The notes under the pieces are model-generated. The model searched no databases. It was given only the letters and a program-made list of their open reading frames with translations, and was not told the origin of the DNA. A stretch of DNA of 64,000 nt from Nipponacmea schrenckii. Its lineage: Eukaryota; Mollusca; Gastropoda; Lottiidae. Every line of letters starts with the position of its first letter. Positions within the stretch are counted from its first letter, which is position 1. Shown piece by piece: positions 23,080 through 34,661 of the stretch. The DNA is taken from the NCBI GenBank assembly GCA_030562195.1, contig CM060202.1:27824317-27888316 (forward strand), in the 5' to 3' direction. A program made the translations under genes and the position numbers.

Positions 23080-23125
23080 TTGAAGAGGGGCGGAGTCTAA
23101 ACTGGCGAGCTGCGCTGTGATTGGT
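23080..23125 (-). promoter_or_regulatory. CCAAT box and GC box, promoter-like
   Basis: Read on the minus strand: AACCAATCACAGCGC, then about 20 bp later GACTCCGCCCCTC. This is a CCAAT box upstream of a GC box in the orientation needed for transcription toward exon 1. The patch is clearly G+C-richer than its flanks. Function is inferred from arrangement. Confidence 0.4.
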
Positions 23126-23698
23126 TGATGTTTAATCATGTCAACCTGAACACTGAGTACGGGTGTAAGCTTGCCTATTTCTAGATAAAATATGCACGAT
23201 TTCTCAGACATAATTTGAAACCTCTGAGTATTTTTTATCAATTTACGAGTACGAGAATGATTGTGGCTTGCATTTTGAGAGAATTCCAGCCAATTTCAGT
23301 GGTCGGTAGACATTTTCATAAAATTTCAAGGTATCTAAAATTAGCATATATAATTTAATAATATTATAAATTCTAGCAAATTTCGATTTATTGGACTTTT
23401 CTTTAATTCAATTTTGCCTTATATAATTCATGAACGTCTAAATATTTAATTTTCCAATTATTGCGGATAATTTTCGATATTCTTTTTAAAAATAAAATAT
23501 TTACGGAGATGACCTTAAAAGACTAAAATGTAGAAATAATCTCAATCAAAATTAAACTGTAAAAGAGAAGGGTCGGGTCACCTTTTAATGTCAGAGACCA
23601 AATTAGGAAAATAACTGAACACAAAAAATTAAATGCCAAGGAATAAAACTAATACACAATACCCAAATATTGCAATAATTATTGATACCGATACACAC
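23126..23698. other. No gene seen
   Basis: AT-rich unique sequence upstream of the promoter-like patch. Confidence 0.4.
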
Positions 23699-23875
23699 GG
23701 CCTAACCATTGATCTAAAATCATAATCTAATGACACTGACAAAATATAGAAAATAAATAATAAAGGAATAAAACTGATACATAAGTCCTAACCATTGATC
23801 TAAAACCATAATCTAATGACACTGACAAAATATAGAAAATAAATAATAAAGGAATAAAACTGATACATAAATACT
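23699..23875 (+). repeat. 86-bp satellite, 2 units (locus 2)
   Basis: Two units nearly identical to the array at 5549-7670, in the same orientation, with abrupt edges in unrelated AT-rich DNA. Confidence 0.97.
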
Positions 23876-24676
23876 TATCTAAAATCAATCGAAAACGAAT
23901 AATCATATAGAGTGCAGTATTCTATCAATATTTCAAGTCACAGATAGATTTAATGTAATTATTTGATTGGATATGTAAATGAAATGGAGAAAGTAAAGCC
24001 ATATCTGTAATTGAGGTTCAATTTGTAATTGTATCAAATGTTTACGATTGTCACAATTGAAGTAAAAAGTTTTAAAAGGTAGGCGTATTGAGGATTTAAA
24101 AAAAGGTATTGCAAGGCACTAGGCAGATTATTGGGTTTTTTTTTATAACGTATTGGCTTATTTATAGCATTTATTTACCTTTATGTTAAACGACCCCTTC
24201 GCATATTTCATATTTTTTGGTCAATTTGAAATCTTAGTAGTCTATTTCAAAATTATCTAGTGAAATTTAGTTAAAATAGATATACTTCAATCAATCTTCG
24301 TTGTATTAATCATTTAAAAATTAGAAGTTTGTTTCTAAATAACTAGGACATTTTGGGGAAATTAAATTTAATGTCATATCCTTCTGTTCTTTAATGGGCA
24401 ATATTCAATAAAAGTTCATTGTTCTACTATGTTATACATTTCTGACGCACATTTCTTCATTTTTTGGCAATTTGAATGTAAAATAATTTGTATTAGAAAT
24501 ATATCTAGCATGGAAAATCACATCTTATTTTTTATTACTTGTTATCAAAAAATAACGGTTAACTATGCAGAAATCTTAAGTCGATGTTACGCCTTGATCT
24601 TCGAAAATTCCCCATATTTCTTCGAATTCCCCATACTTCTTCGATCAAAATTCCAAATTTCACCCACAATTCCCAG
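23876..24676. other. No supported gene
   Basis: AT-rich. About 70 bp at 24335-24415 (gggaaattaaatttaatgtc, atatccttctgttctttaatg) recur inverted at 26450-26530 (see the inverted-repeat entry). Confidence 0.4.
24270..24425 (+). repeat. Left arm of a dispersed inverted repeat (partner at 26440-26600)
   Basis: The plus strand here reads tttgtttctaaataactagg, acattttggggaaattaaat, ttaatgtcatatccttctgt and tctttaatggg...ttcaataaaagttcattgt. The partner reads acaatgaacttttattgaat, ttttcccattaaagaacaga, aggatatgacattaaatttt and atttccccaaaatgtcctag, which is its reverse complement with few differences. Arms are about 150 bp and 2 kb apart. Confidence 0.85.
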
Positions 24677-24978
24677 TTGAGTCTGATAGTGATAAGTCAA
24701 ATTCCTAACTTTGATGCCAAGACTAGTTTTCAGATGTCGATATCCAAAGAGGGCATGGTAAACTTACAGTTTCATCCCGGTGTCCTGAAGGCAATTGTCT
24801 GCAGTTCAAAATTCAGCTACAAAATACCACTTGTGCACAGTCAGCATATTTTAACTGATTTGATTTTAATGAAAACTTTTGTAAAAGTTAAAACTATTCA
24901 TTATGCCCCTACTAGAACAGAGATTTTCAACTCCAGGGTAGTTACATCCGTAGGGGTAGTTTTTAAATTTTTGATAGG
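24677..24978 (+). CDS. Candidate exon, unrecognised
   Basis: A pyrimidine-rich acceptor (ttcacccacaattcccag) precedes 24677. The frame is open for 100 codons and its stop TAA lies inside the donor ATAGG/GTAAGA at 24978, so a spliced exon would read through. The translation includes SQIPNFDAKTSFQMSISKEG, then MVNLQFHPGVLKAIVCSS and APTRTEIFNSRVVTSVG. Composition is mixed, with no repeats. A 132-codon frame of this kind can arise by chance in 64 kb, and the segment lies between the arms of the inverted repeat at 24.3/26.5 kb, so a transposon origin is equally possible. Confidence 0.25.
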
Positions 24979-25644
24979 GTAAGATTGAGCTCTGCACCCT
25001 GGCGTAAAATTTTTAAAGAATTATTATCAAAGTCGTTATATTCAGTCGAGATATTTCTCCAAAATATAAAGAAAGTTGCATGGAAAAAAAATAAAATATA
25101 AGATGTAAAGGAAGAAGGGGTAATAGTAATCTACAGATTTTTTTTTAGGAGAAGGGATTTTTAATTGAGGATTTAGTATCTTGAAGGGGGTAACGGAAAG
25201 AAAAATGTTGAAAGAAAATGGGGAAGGAGGCAGGGAGAGGTAAATTTGGTATGGAAACATAGATAATCTGTGAACTAGCCAGAAATAAATAACATAGAAT
25301 AATGAAATATATAATTTCAAAATTTGATATTTTCAGTTAAACTTGTAACTGCATTGAAACAAGGAATAATTTTTTAACCGGATATTACGTTTTATGAAAT
25401 TAGGTCATTCGACCCAAAACATCGTTTTATCATTCTAGTTAGTTATATTTCTAACAGCCTAAATCTCTTCTAGGCTGTTATATAATTACTTAAATGTGCT
25501 AAACAATAAGTAGATATGCCTATGATAATACTATAAGTAACATTCACAATGATAACTGTGAAAAAAAATATTCAAAAAATTCAGACATTCTAAAAGAAAA
25601 CGGAAATGTACCCCTTATCAAAAACAAAAAACACGGAAGAGTTA
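24979..25644. other. No gene seen
   Basis: Unique AT-rich sequence; a 92-codon minus-strand hydrophobic frame (25042-25320) is judged chance. Confidence 0.4.
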
Positions 25645-25900
25645 AAATTAAATGCCATCCTAGATTACCCAAGATTTCATAAGACAATGAAATACAATAT
25701 ACCGGTAGCCCTACCACAAATCAAAATCACCATAAGTCTAGCAATACCAACTATGTTAAAAGTCAACCTGAATCATCCAAGATTTCATAAGACAATAAAA
25801 TACAATATATCTCAAATCAAAATCACTTCCCATAAGTCTAAATTCACGAACTAACAATACCAACGAGGTGTATATCATGTTAAACAGCCATCCTAGAGCA
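25645..25900 (+). repeat. Approx. 115-bp tandem duplication, about 2.2 units
   Basis: ccaagatttcataagacaat, aaatcaaaatcac and cataagtcta occur twice, with agcaataccaa / aacaataccaac following. A third partial copy (gccatcctagagcattca) is at the end. Confidence 0.85.
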
Positions 25901-25957
25901 TTCAAATTTTAATAACAACATTAAAACAGAACTCAGTTTTTTGTATAAAAACAAAAA

Positions 25958-26174
25958 ATTAGCATTGTTCTATCGGACATTACATATTATTAGTATTGTT
26001 CTATCGGACATTACATATTATTAGTATTGTTCTATCGGACATTACATATTATTAGTATTGTTCTATCGGACATTACATATTATTAGTATTGTTCTATCGG
26101 ACATTACATATTATTAGTATTGTTCTATCGGACATTACATATTATTAGTATTGTTCTATCGGACATTACATATT
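25958..26174 (+). repeat. 31-bp perfect tandem array, 7 units
   Basis: gttctatcggacattacata followed by ttattagtatt in exact 31-bp steps (25967, 25998, 26029 ...) with essentially no variation. This implies very recent expansion or strong homogenisation. There are no spacers, so it is not a CRISPR array. Confidence 0.98.
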
Positions 26175-26439
26175 ATTCATAATTAACACCTAATTGTGGG
26201 AAATGTTTATTTTTTACATAAATAAGAAAAACAGAATTTATTCAACTAATATTTAAGTCAATCACACGATTTCAAAAACTAGGTTCTTTACAATGTAATA
26301 GATTTTTTTATGAAAATTCTAGAAAAAAAAACACTTCATGCTTCCAAAAATCTAGTATTCTGGCTTGAAACCAACTAAGTGTTTAAAATTTGGATGTAAA
26401 ACTCTATTTCGAAACTTAAACTAATATTAATCGATAATA

Positions 26440-26600
26440 TATAACAGTAGGACAATGAACTTTTATTGAATTTTTCCCATTAAAGAACAGAAGGATATGA
26501 CATTAAATTTTATTTCCCCAAAATGTCCTAGTTATTTAGAAACTAATTTCTAATTTTTAAATGATTAAAACAACGAAGTATGTCTATAATCTTTGACTTT
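26440..26600 (-). repeat. Right arm of a dispersed inverted repeat (partner at 24270-24425)
   Basis: Reverse complement of 24270-24425 as described there. The enclosed 2 kb (24.4-26.4 kb) holds the candidate exon at 24677, the 115-bp duplication and the 31-bp array. This could be the two ends of a nonautonomous DNA transposon or a diverged inverted duplication. Confidence 0.85.
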
Positions 26601-27129
26601 TCACAAAACCTATTAATTTTAGTTCAGGCCTATTTTAACCATTAAATTCGAAAACTTTAATATTTTCAAGCAAATAACTTATGTTTATAATCACGTTCTA
26701 ATGTAATGTCTGGACAAATGTTGTAAGTGATAAAACTACACGGACTATCGTCTATCACCTCATGAATATTCAGTGTGCAATTCAAGTGCAGTCGATGCAA
26801 TTAACTAATGCATATGCATGAACAAGTATACGCCATATTGAATGACCTATATTTCAGCCATCAGTTAAAAGACGGTTTAAAAAGGCGTTCTATTATTAAA
26901 ATATGTTAATATTTATTTCTATTGACTCAACTCTCGTCTGAAGGGGACAGAAGTAAATAAACCCAGAATCAGGCTACAGAAATTATTTATGTAAAAATAA
27001 GTATTGAAACTCGTAATCGCAAAATGGGACCAAATTTGTTTCAGGGAGAAATGGTCATTCAAATGTATGTCTAAATAGTTCTTGGCAAGTGCAATTGCCG
27101 AATATCGTCAACGAATATAAGTTCAATAA
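26601..27129. other. No gene seen
   Basis: Unique AT-rich sequence. Confidence 0.5.
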
Positions 27130-27890
27130 CAGAATTCCGTTAGTTGTCGGGATAGGACCTATGTATTGAGTTATCATTGAGTTTAGGACAAAATCGCAGA
27201 GTATCACATGAAGCATTTCAAGTTTCGTCAGGACTAGGTAACCAATTGAATATTACATTTTTCAGCAAAATAGCATGTTCAATTATCATGTACAATTAGC
27301 GAGTAAATAGTTTGGTACAATGACATTTATCTTTGGTCAGGATAGGAGTCGAGCACGCCCAACTATCATGTACAACTAGCTAGTAGAATGCTTGGTATAA
27401 CGACATTTCTTTTGGTCAGGATAATAGCAAGCCCATCTATCGTGTACAACTAGCTTGCTGATTGTTTGTTACCATAACAGTTTTTTCTGGTCAGGGTGGG
27501 ACTTGAGCATGTTCAATTATCTTGCTCAACTAACGAGTAGAATGTTTGGTACAGTTACATTTTCGTTGGTCAGGATAGGAGTTGAGCACGCCCAATTTAT
27601 CATGTACAACTGTTACTTAGGTCAGTATTGGACTGAAGCATGCCCAATAATCGTGGTCAACTAGCGAGCTGATTGGTACAATGACATTTTTCTTTGGTGA
27701 GGAAGGGACTAGAGGATACCACACCAAAGAGAGCAAATTGCTTCATACGACTTTTCTCTTTAGTCATAATAGGACCAGAGCATACCCAAATAAGGTGTAA
27801 ACCAGTTAGTAGATTTGATGGTACAGTGAAACCATCAGGATAGGACTAATACATGTCCAACTATCGTGTACAACTAGTAAAACAAGTTCC
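27130..27890 (+). repeat. Degenerate approx. 80-bp repeat, 8-9 units
   Basis: Units share ggtcaggataggagtcgagc, acgcccaactatcatgtaca and actagctagtagaatgcttg, with a step near 80 bp and substantial divergence. The plus frame at 27455-27664 is a shadow. Confidence 0.88.
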
Positions 27891-28276
27891 TGGTTCAATG
27901 TAGATAAGAGAATTAATTTAAGTGGTCCATTTAATAATAGTGTATATAATATATTGAGGAAATTTAGTTATGAAAAAACAATTTATGTTTAAGAACCGTA
28001 TTCTGTTACATGCATGATCCCAATATCATTCAATCTTGCAGATCAGCAAATCCTGACTGATTCAAAATTCACAAAATGTCTATCACTGTGAAATCATTTA
28101 TAGCTCAGTAACATTGTTTTTTTTACCCAATAAATATAAATCATCTACGACAACAGCTGGTGATTGGGAAGAGAATAGACTAGCCAGAATTTTGACAAAA
28201 TGTAATAATATCCTTGTTGATTAACATTCCTTAGATATGATATAGGTGGTCAAATTAATGGTAAAATTGATATTGA

Positions 28277-28286
28277 TGGTGTTTAT

Positions 28287-28323
<37 letters not shown>

Positions 28324-28515
28324 TGATGATTAATCATGATTGTGGTGATGATGATGATGGTGATGATTAATCATGATTGCGATGATGATTAATCATGATT
28401 GCAATGATGATGATTAATCATGATTGTAATGATGATGAATGATGGTCGTGATGATGATGATTAATCATGATTGTGATGATAATGAATAATGGTGGTGGTG
28501 ATGATGACGATGATC
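28277..28515 (+). repeat. (GAT)n microsatellite with gattaatcatgatt interruptions
   Basis: A pure GAT run near 28287-28322, then recurring gatgattaatcatgattg blocks, each containing the palindromic TTAATCATGATT. Slippage-prone and complex. Confidence 0.95.
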
Positions 28516-28564
28516 CTAAGTTATCCTTGTAAAATATAGTTGTTTCTTTCTTTTTTCTTTCTTT

Positions 28565-28810
28565 CTGCTAGCTATTTGGACTCGAAAGTTTTGTTTTGCT
28601 CTGGCCCTATTCTGACTATCAGTACAGAAAACTGTAATTGAAACAATCACCCTGTCAGCTAGATGGGCTCGAAAGTTTAGTGTAGCTCTTGATCCATTCT
28701 ATTCACACAAAATTGACATTAACCCAACCGCTGACAATTTGTTTGGACATGAGAGTTTGCTATGTTCTAGTCTTATTTTAACCATCGAAACAACCACTTT
28801 GCCAAGTTTC
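28565..28810 (+). repeat. Degenerate approx. 100-bp repeat, 3 units
   Basis: ctagctatttggactcgaaa, ctagatgggctcgaaagttt and a third more diverged unit (tttggacatgagagtttgct), each followed by gctct..tccattct-like and gaaacaa.cac phrases. Confidence 0.7.
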
Positions 28811-29530
28811 TATCTACGACAAGTTTGCTTTATTGTGTATAGAATAAACTGCGACATGAGGGAGTTTTACGTTTTTCAGCATATTTTGAAGATGTATAAC
28901 TGGATTTTTTAACGTTATTCTTTCCGTGACCCCTTTCCGAATCACACCAGATCAACCGACATCCAAGGTAGACAATCCTTCTGTAAAATATAGATCTGGA
29001 TTTAAAGGTCTTAGATTATTTTAACGTTTCCAACTTAAAGAGACCTTTCATGACTTTTTATTTTGGTATTTGATTTGCCAACACAGTATAGTATTATTCA
29101 GTTATTTTTATAAAGTTGGAAGATTGAAATTTCTTTTCCTTTTTTTCGTTTCGAGAACTAATTAGTTTTGTAACAAACAATTATGAAAGATCTTGGCCCA
29201 AAAGAGAAGAGAATGCAGACAAAATATTAATTTGATTTTGGCATGATATGACTTAAAGGGGCATTCTGTTGTTTTGTAGGTCGAAAAAATATTTTGCTCT
29301 AATTTATGAAAATCTAACACCAAAATATCTATACCAACGTTAGGTGACTGCTTACAAAAGGAACAAAAATCTGAGTAATATTCTTGTACATGGTAGATTA
29401 GATCCCCTTTCATTATCTCCCTGAAGTAATCGCTTTACATGTTTTTATCATTGCTTTATCTTGTAAATTTCTCCAGAAGCAGATAATTTCTTATCAATTG
29501 ATGTATACTGAAATTCATAGCATAGTCTCT
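28811..29530. other. No gene seen
   Basis: Unique AT-rich sequence; an 83-codon minus-strand frame (29162-29413) is unsupported. Confidence 0.4.
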
Positions 29531-29634
29531 ACTTGTGACCTAGGCCAGTGCTTCTATAGAAGAGTATCTCTTATAACACCCAATACTTGTGACCTAGGCC
29601 AGTGCTTCTATAGGAGAGCATCCCTTATAACACC
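29531..29634 (+). repeat. 54-bp direct duplication
   Basis: acttgtgacctaggccagtg then cttctatag.agagta/ca repeated at 29531 and 29585. A single related copy (gagacccaggccagtgcttc) lies at 46398-46425. Confidence 0.92.
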
Positions 29635-30120
29635 CTTAACCAAAGAATTTTGTCCCTGAAGGTATCTGAAAGTTTTAACTAAACACATCCGGTCCTTGGT
29701 CTTTGTTCGATACAACCATTATAAGTCAACGTTTTACAAACTATTTTTTTTAACTAAGTTTGTTACAGATAGTGCTTTTGTTAGGTGTAAGAAAAATACT
29801 GATAGGATTTAAACAAACTAAACGTTTAATTGAAGATAAATATGATTCCTACTTTTTCTAAAAGTTTCAGCTAATATATTGAGCTATTATTGAACCAAAA
29901 ACCAAACGTTCCATTATGAATTAATCATTTAACAAAAAAATCAGTTTGATCAAGTAGATGTAATTAGGATATTTTAGAGGTAAAATTAAGGATGTTTTTA
30001 ATTTACATACTGCCCCTTTAAACCCTATATCTGTCACATTAAAAATTGTAACACAAAGTGCAAACCTGACACTAATGAATTCTACTTATTGGATTTATTA
30101 TTAATGCAGTATTTTACATT
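29635..30120. other. No gene seen
   Basis: Unique AT-rich sequence. Confidence 0.5.
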
Positions 30121-30566
30121 TAGATTGTGATTTCAGTGATAAGGACTTATCTATCAGTTTTATTCCTTTATTATTTATTTGCTATATTTTGTCAGTGTCA
30201 TTAGATTGTGATTTTAGATCAATGGTTAGGACTTATGTATCAGTTTTATTCCTTTATTATTTATTTTCTATATTTTGTCAGTGGCATTAGATTATGATTT
30301 TAGATCAATGGTTAGGACTTATGTATCAGTTTTATTCCTTTATTATTTATTTTCTATATTTTGTCAGTGGCATTAGATTATGATTTTAGATCAATGGTTA
30401 GGACTTATGTATCAGTTTTATTCCTTTATTATTTATTTTCTATATTTTGTCAGTGTCAATAGATTGTGATTTTAGATCAATGGTTAGGACTTATGTATCA
30501 GTTTTATTCCTTTATTATTTATTTTCTATATTTTGTCAGTGTGATTAGATTGTGATTGTAGATCAA
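30121..30566 (-). repeat. 86-bp satellite, about 5 units, inverted (locus 3)
   Basis: attttgtcagtg recurs at 30191, 30277, 30363, 30449 and 30535 (exact 86-bp steps). The sequence is the reverse complement of the 5549-7670 unit. The left edge is a diverged partial unit; the right edge ends in tagatcaaatgagc. Confidence 0.97.
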
Positions 30567-30603
30567 ATGAGCAACGCCATGACAGGACAGTGGTTGATAT
30601 TAC

Positions 30604-30680
30604 CTTGTATTTTTCGATCTCCACCTGTCGAGAGTAAATACATATTTTTGTATCGGTAATTATAAGGCTCATGTCCTCTG
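30604..30680 (-). CDS. Candidate exon, unrecognised
   Basis: A minus-strand block bounded by acceptor gtgtatccag (before 30680) and donor ACAAG/GTAATA (after 30604). The open frame reads AEDMSLIITDTKICIYS then RQVEIEKYK, entering in phase 1 and leaving in phase 0. The frame extends upstream without a stop to an ATG at 30750 (LTFETTDLFTNNITLN), so a 5' exon reading is also possible. The pyrimidine tract is poor. It sits next to the inverted 86-bp satellite. No domain was recognised. Confidence 0.22.
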
Positions 30681-30750
30681 CTGGATACACTGATGACCTA
30701 TTTAATGTTATATTATTAGTAAATAGGTCAGTCGTTTCAAATGTTAACAT

Positions 30751-32204
30751 GTATTACAATGTACGAGAGTGTACCACAAGACATGTATTTTATCATGACT
30801 TCACCGCCATTTAGGTTACAGATTTATTCATTCTATAATACGTACTGAGTCACACATGGCCTCGTCAAATTAATTTTTTCCTCGTGTCCCATATGGTAAC
30901 TGTATATACATCTTTATAATAAATTTTCTATGCTTCTATGTCCTCATTATTAATTCCTTTTGTCAGAAAATTTTGATAATTTATAAACTACACAAGTACA
31001 AAATTTTCTGATCATGAGTGTAAACCTCCCCAAAAAAATCTAAAATTTAAGTACAAGACAGAGTTTTACGGGGGAATTATTTTGGTCTTGAAAGATATTT
31101 AACCCTCATTAGGGACCTAACAGTTTCAATGTATATTTATTACTGACTAATTCGGTTTGAACTCGGTAATACATTGTAATACATTATAATGTCGTATTTG
31201 TCAACTTGAAATAACATGAATAACTCCAAAAAGGCGTTGACATTTAGCCATTCAATAATAATAAAATATATTTTTGATTTTGATGGTCGGCTGATCCTGT
31301 AGTCACATGTACGGTATAGAAATAAAATAAGGGTATTTTATAAATTGATTTCGAAATGTGATATATCTTTGTATATATATCAGAACACCTTTGGTTCCTA
31401 ATCACAGGCTGTAAATCAAATCCAAATCCTAACAGTGCAAATTTTAGCTCTACGTTTTGGATAATTATCACTTAACTAATTTCTACGTGTTTAAAAATTA
31501 ATGGTTACGATTGAAAACAATTGGAAGTACATTTGTACAAACGATTTGATTATCTAATTGAGTGATCAAGTGAAAGTGTTAATGTTAATACTAAACGATC
31601 AACAAGGCATATCGATCAATCGCATCGTCAATAAATACATTACAAATATGTTCACCTCTTCTAGAATCAAAACACAAACCATTTTCGTCTCGCCACCCGA
31701 CAGCCATTCAAAATGGCGTCACTTAAAAGGTGTTGACATGCTTCTTATTTTACGAGGACAGTCTTACGAATGTCTTTGTTTTATAAGGTGTGTTGAAGAG
31801 AGTCAATTAGCAAGCAATTACATCAGAACGCTCGTTTCCTTTTTTCTGTTCTATTTGTTTTGAATTTAAGTGTAAATAAAACGCAGGTACTCGACGAATT
31901 ATAAGTGTTACAAGCGTCATATTTCTAATGAAGATTGTGTCCTCATTGTTCAAACTACAAAGTAAAATCAATTGTATTTTCCCAAAAATTATGAGTAATT
32001 TTTTCTTAAATAATTGAATATTAATCCCAAAACAAAAGAAGTATTTTGTTGCAAAGACATCAAAGAAAGAAAAAGGAACTATGTACTCTCAAAGAAATGA
32101 AATTCATTTGTACAGAATTACTAAACTATTTATGATTAGTCTGGTACTACGCTGTTTGTTGTTTCAGTTACACAAAACAACAACAAACAACCCTCAAAAC
32201 AATA
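30751..32204. other. Unique sequence with weak gene-start hints
   Basis: A patch at 31690-31730 (ccacccgacagccattcaaa, then ATGGCGTCA at 31713, A at -3 and G at +4) resembles a translation start with a YY1-type AAATGGCG word. The reading frame closes after seven codons (MASLKRC) unless spliced at the weak AAAAG/GTGTTG. A 101-codon plus frame (31558-31863) overlaps it in another phase. No gene is claimed. Confidence 0.3.
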
Positions 32205-33822
32205 TGACTTGTGTGGTGCAACATAGACTACACACAAATGTTGTTTCTATAACAGTAACATTACAGGATTTCTCTGGTGCAACATAGACTACACACAAAT
32301 GTTGTTTCTATAACAGTAGCATTACATGATTTATCTGGTACAATATAGACTACACATGTTGTTTCTATAACAGTAGCATTACATGATTTATCTGGTACAA
32401 TATAGACTACACTTGTTGTTTCTATAACAGTCACATTACATGATTTATCTGGTACAATACAGACTACACTTGTTGTTTCTTTAACAGTAACATTACATGA
32501 TTTCTCTGGTACAATACAGACTACACTTGTTGTTTCTATAACAGTAACATTACATGATTTCTCTGGTACAATACAGACTACACTTGTTGTTTCTATAACA
32601 GTAACATTACATGATTTGTCTGGTACAATATAGACTAAACTTGTTGTTTCTATAACAGTAACATCATGAATCATCTGTTACAATATAGACTACACTTGTT
32701 GTTTCTATAACAGTAACATTACATGATTTGTCTGGTACAATATAGACTACACTTGTTGTTTCTATAACAGTAACATTACATGATTTGTCTGGTACAATAC
32801 AGACTACACTTGTTGTTTCTATAACAGTAACATTACATGATTTCTCTGGTACAATATAGACTACACTTGTTGTTTCTAAAAGCAGTAACATTACATGATT
32901 TGTCTGGTACAATATAGACTACACTTGTTGTTTCTATAACAGTAACATTACATGATTTTCTGGTACAATACAGACTACACTTGTTGTTTCTATAACAGTA
33001 ACATTACATGATTTGTCTGGTACAATACAGACTACACTTGTTGTTTCTATAACAGTAACATTACATTTTTTCTCTGGTACAATATAGACTACACTTGTTG
33101 TTTCTATAACAGTAACATTACATGATTTCTCTGGTACAATATAGACTACACTTGTTGTTTCTATAACAGTAACATTACATGATTTTCTGGTACAATATAG
33201 ACTACACTTGTTGTTTCTATAACAGTAACATTACATGATTTCTCTGGTACAATACAGACTACACTTGTTGTTTCTATAACAGTAACATTACATTTTTTCT
33301 CTGGTACAATATAGACTACACTTGTTGTTTCTATAACAGTAACATTACATGATTTCTCTGGTACAATATAGACTACACTTGTTGTTTCTATAACAGTAAC
33401 ATTACATGATTTGTCTGGTACAATATAGACTACACTTGTTGTTTCTATAACAGTAACATTACATGATTTGTCTGGTACAATACAGACTACACTTGTTGTT
33501 TCTATAACAGTAACATTACATGATTTGTCTGGTACAATATAGACTACACTTGTTGTTTCTATAACAGTAACATTACATGATTTCTCTGGTACAATATAGA
33601 CTACACTTGTTGTTTCTATAACAGTAACATTACATGATTTGTCTGGTACAATATAGACTACACTTGTTGTTTCTATAACAGTAACATTACATGATTTGTC
33701 TGGTACAATATAGACTACACTTGTTGTTTCTATAACAGTAACATTACATGATTTGTCTGGTACAATATAGACTACACTTGTTGTTTCTATAACAGTAACA
33801 TTACATGATTTGTCCTTGTGAT
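32205..33822 (-). repeat. 57-bp satellite array, about 28 units
   Basis: agactacacttgttgtttct, ataacagtaacattacatga and tttgtctggtacaatat in exact 57-bp steps, with two main variants (gatttgtctgg and gatttctctgg; atatag and atacag). Because 57 is 19 codons, a minus-strand frame stays open in long blocks (137, 82 and 269 codons) with a 19-residue unit, CNVTVIETTSVVYIVPDKS. One-base indels (gattttctgg at about 32955 and 33181) and larger breaks at about 32650 and 32880 disrupt it. The open frame follows from the unit length; a translated product is unproven. Confidence 0.97.
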
Positions 33823-33890
33823 ATGAATAATAGTTTTGATAGGTATATGTCAGTTTTCTCCTTGTGATATAAATAATATTTTTGATAGGA
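33812..33890 (+). repeat. 46-bp satellite, about 1.7 units, joined to the 57-bp array
   Basis: gtccttgtgatatgaataat then agttttgataggtatatgtc, followed by a partial second unit with aaataatatttttgatagg. Same family and orientation as 56946-57278 and 59312-60172. The junction with the 57-bp family also occurs near 56770. Confidence 0.93.
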
Positions 33891-34029
33891 AAATGTTTTT
33901 TATTGGTTATCCAGTTATCCTGAATCATATCTGTAATTGTCTTTGAATAGTGTGAAAGATACTTCGACATTTATTTCATCGTCACAATGTCAGGCTATGA
34001 ACATCCATTCATCCATATGGCATTACAGG

Positions 34030-34600
34030 GATACTAGCATTACCATATAATATAAGTTTGTAGCATTACCATATAATATAACTGTGTAGCATTACCATAT
34101 AATATAAGTTTGTAGCATTACCATATAATATAAGTTTGTAGCATTACCATATAATATAAGTTTGTAGCATTACCATATAATATAACTGTGTAGCATTACC
34201 ATATAATATAAGTTTGTAGCATTACCATAAAATACAAGTTTGTAGCATTGCTAGGTAACATAATTGTGTAGCAATACTATATACTATATCTTTGTTGCAT
34301 TGCTTTATAATATAACTGTGTAGCATTACTATATAATATACTTTGTAGCAATAGCCTACTATATAATATACTTTGTAGCAATAGCCTACTATATAATATA
34401 CTTTGTGGCATTACTATATAATGTAACGGTGTAGCATTACTTTATAACTTTTTAACATTGCTGTATGATTTAACTTTGTAGCATTACTATATAATGTAGC
34501 AATACCATCTAATATAATTTTATAGTAATGCTATTTAATGTAACTTTGCAACAATACAATACAATATAGCTTATATATGTGTAGCATTGCTGTATATAAT
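34030..34600 (+). repeat. 26-bp array, clean then decaying
   Basis: gtagcattaccatataatat then aagttt (or aactgt) in 26-bp steps for about 8 units to 34245. Progressively diverged units (gcattgctaggtaacat, agcaatagcctactatat) follow to about 34600. Confidence 0.93.
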
Positions 34601-34661
34601 GCTTGATAAACAGTTCCTGTTCTTGTGTTTTTCAACTGAATTATGAGACGAATGATCAAAG

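Noticed and set aside
25958..26174. CRISPR-like regular repeats
   Set aside because: Units are head-to-tail with no spacers, no cas genes are present, and the context is eukaryotic. The same applies to the other arrays.
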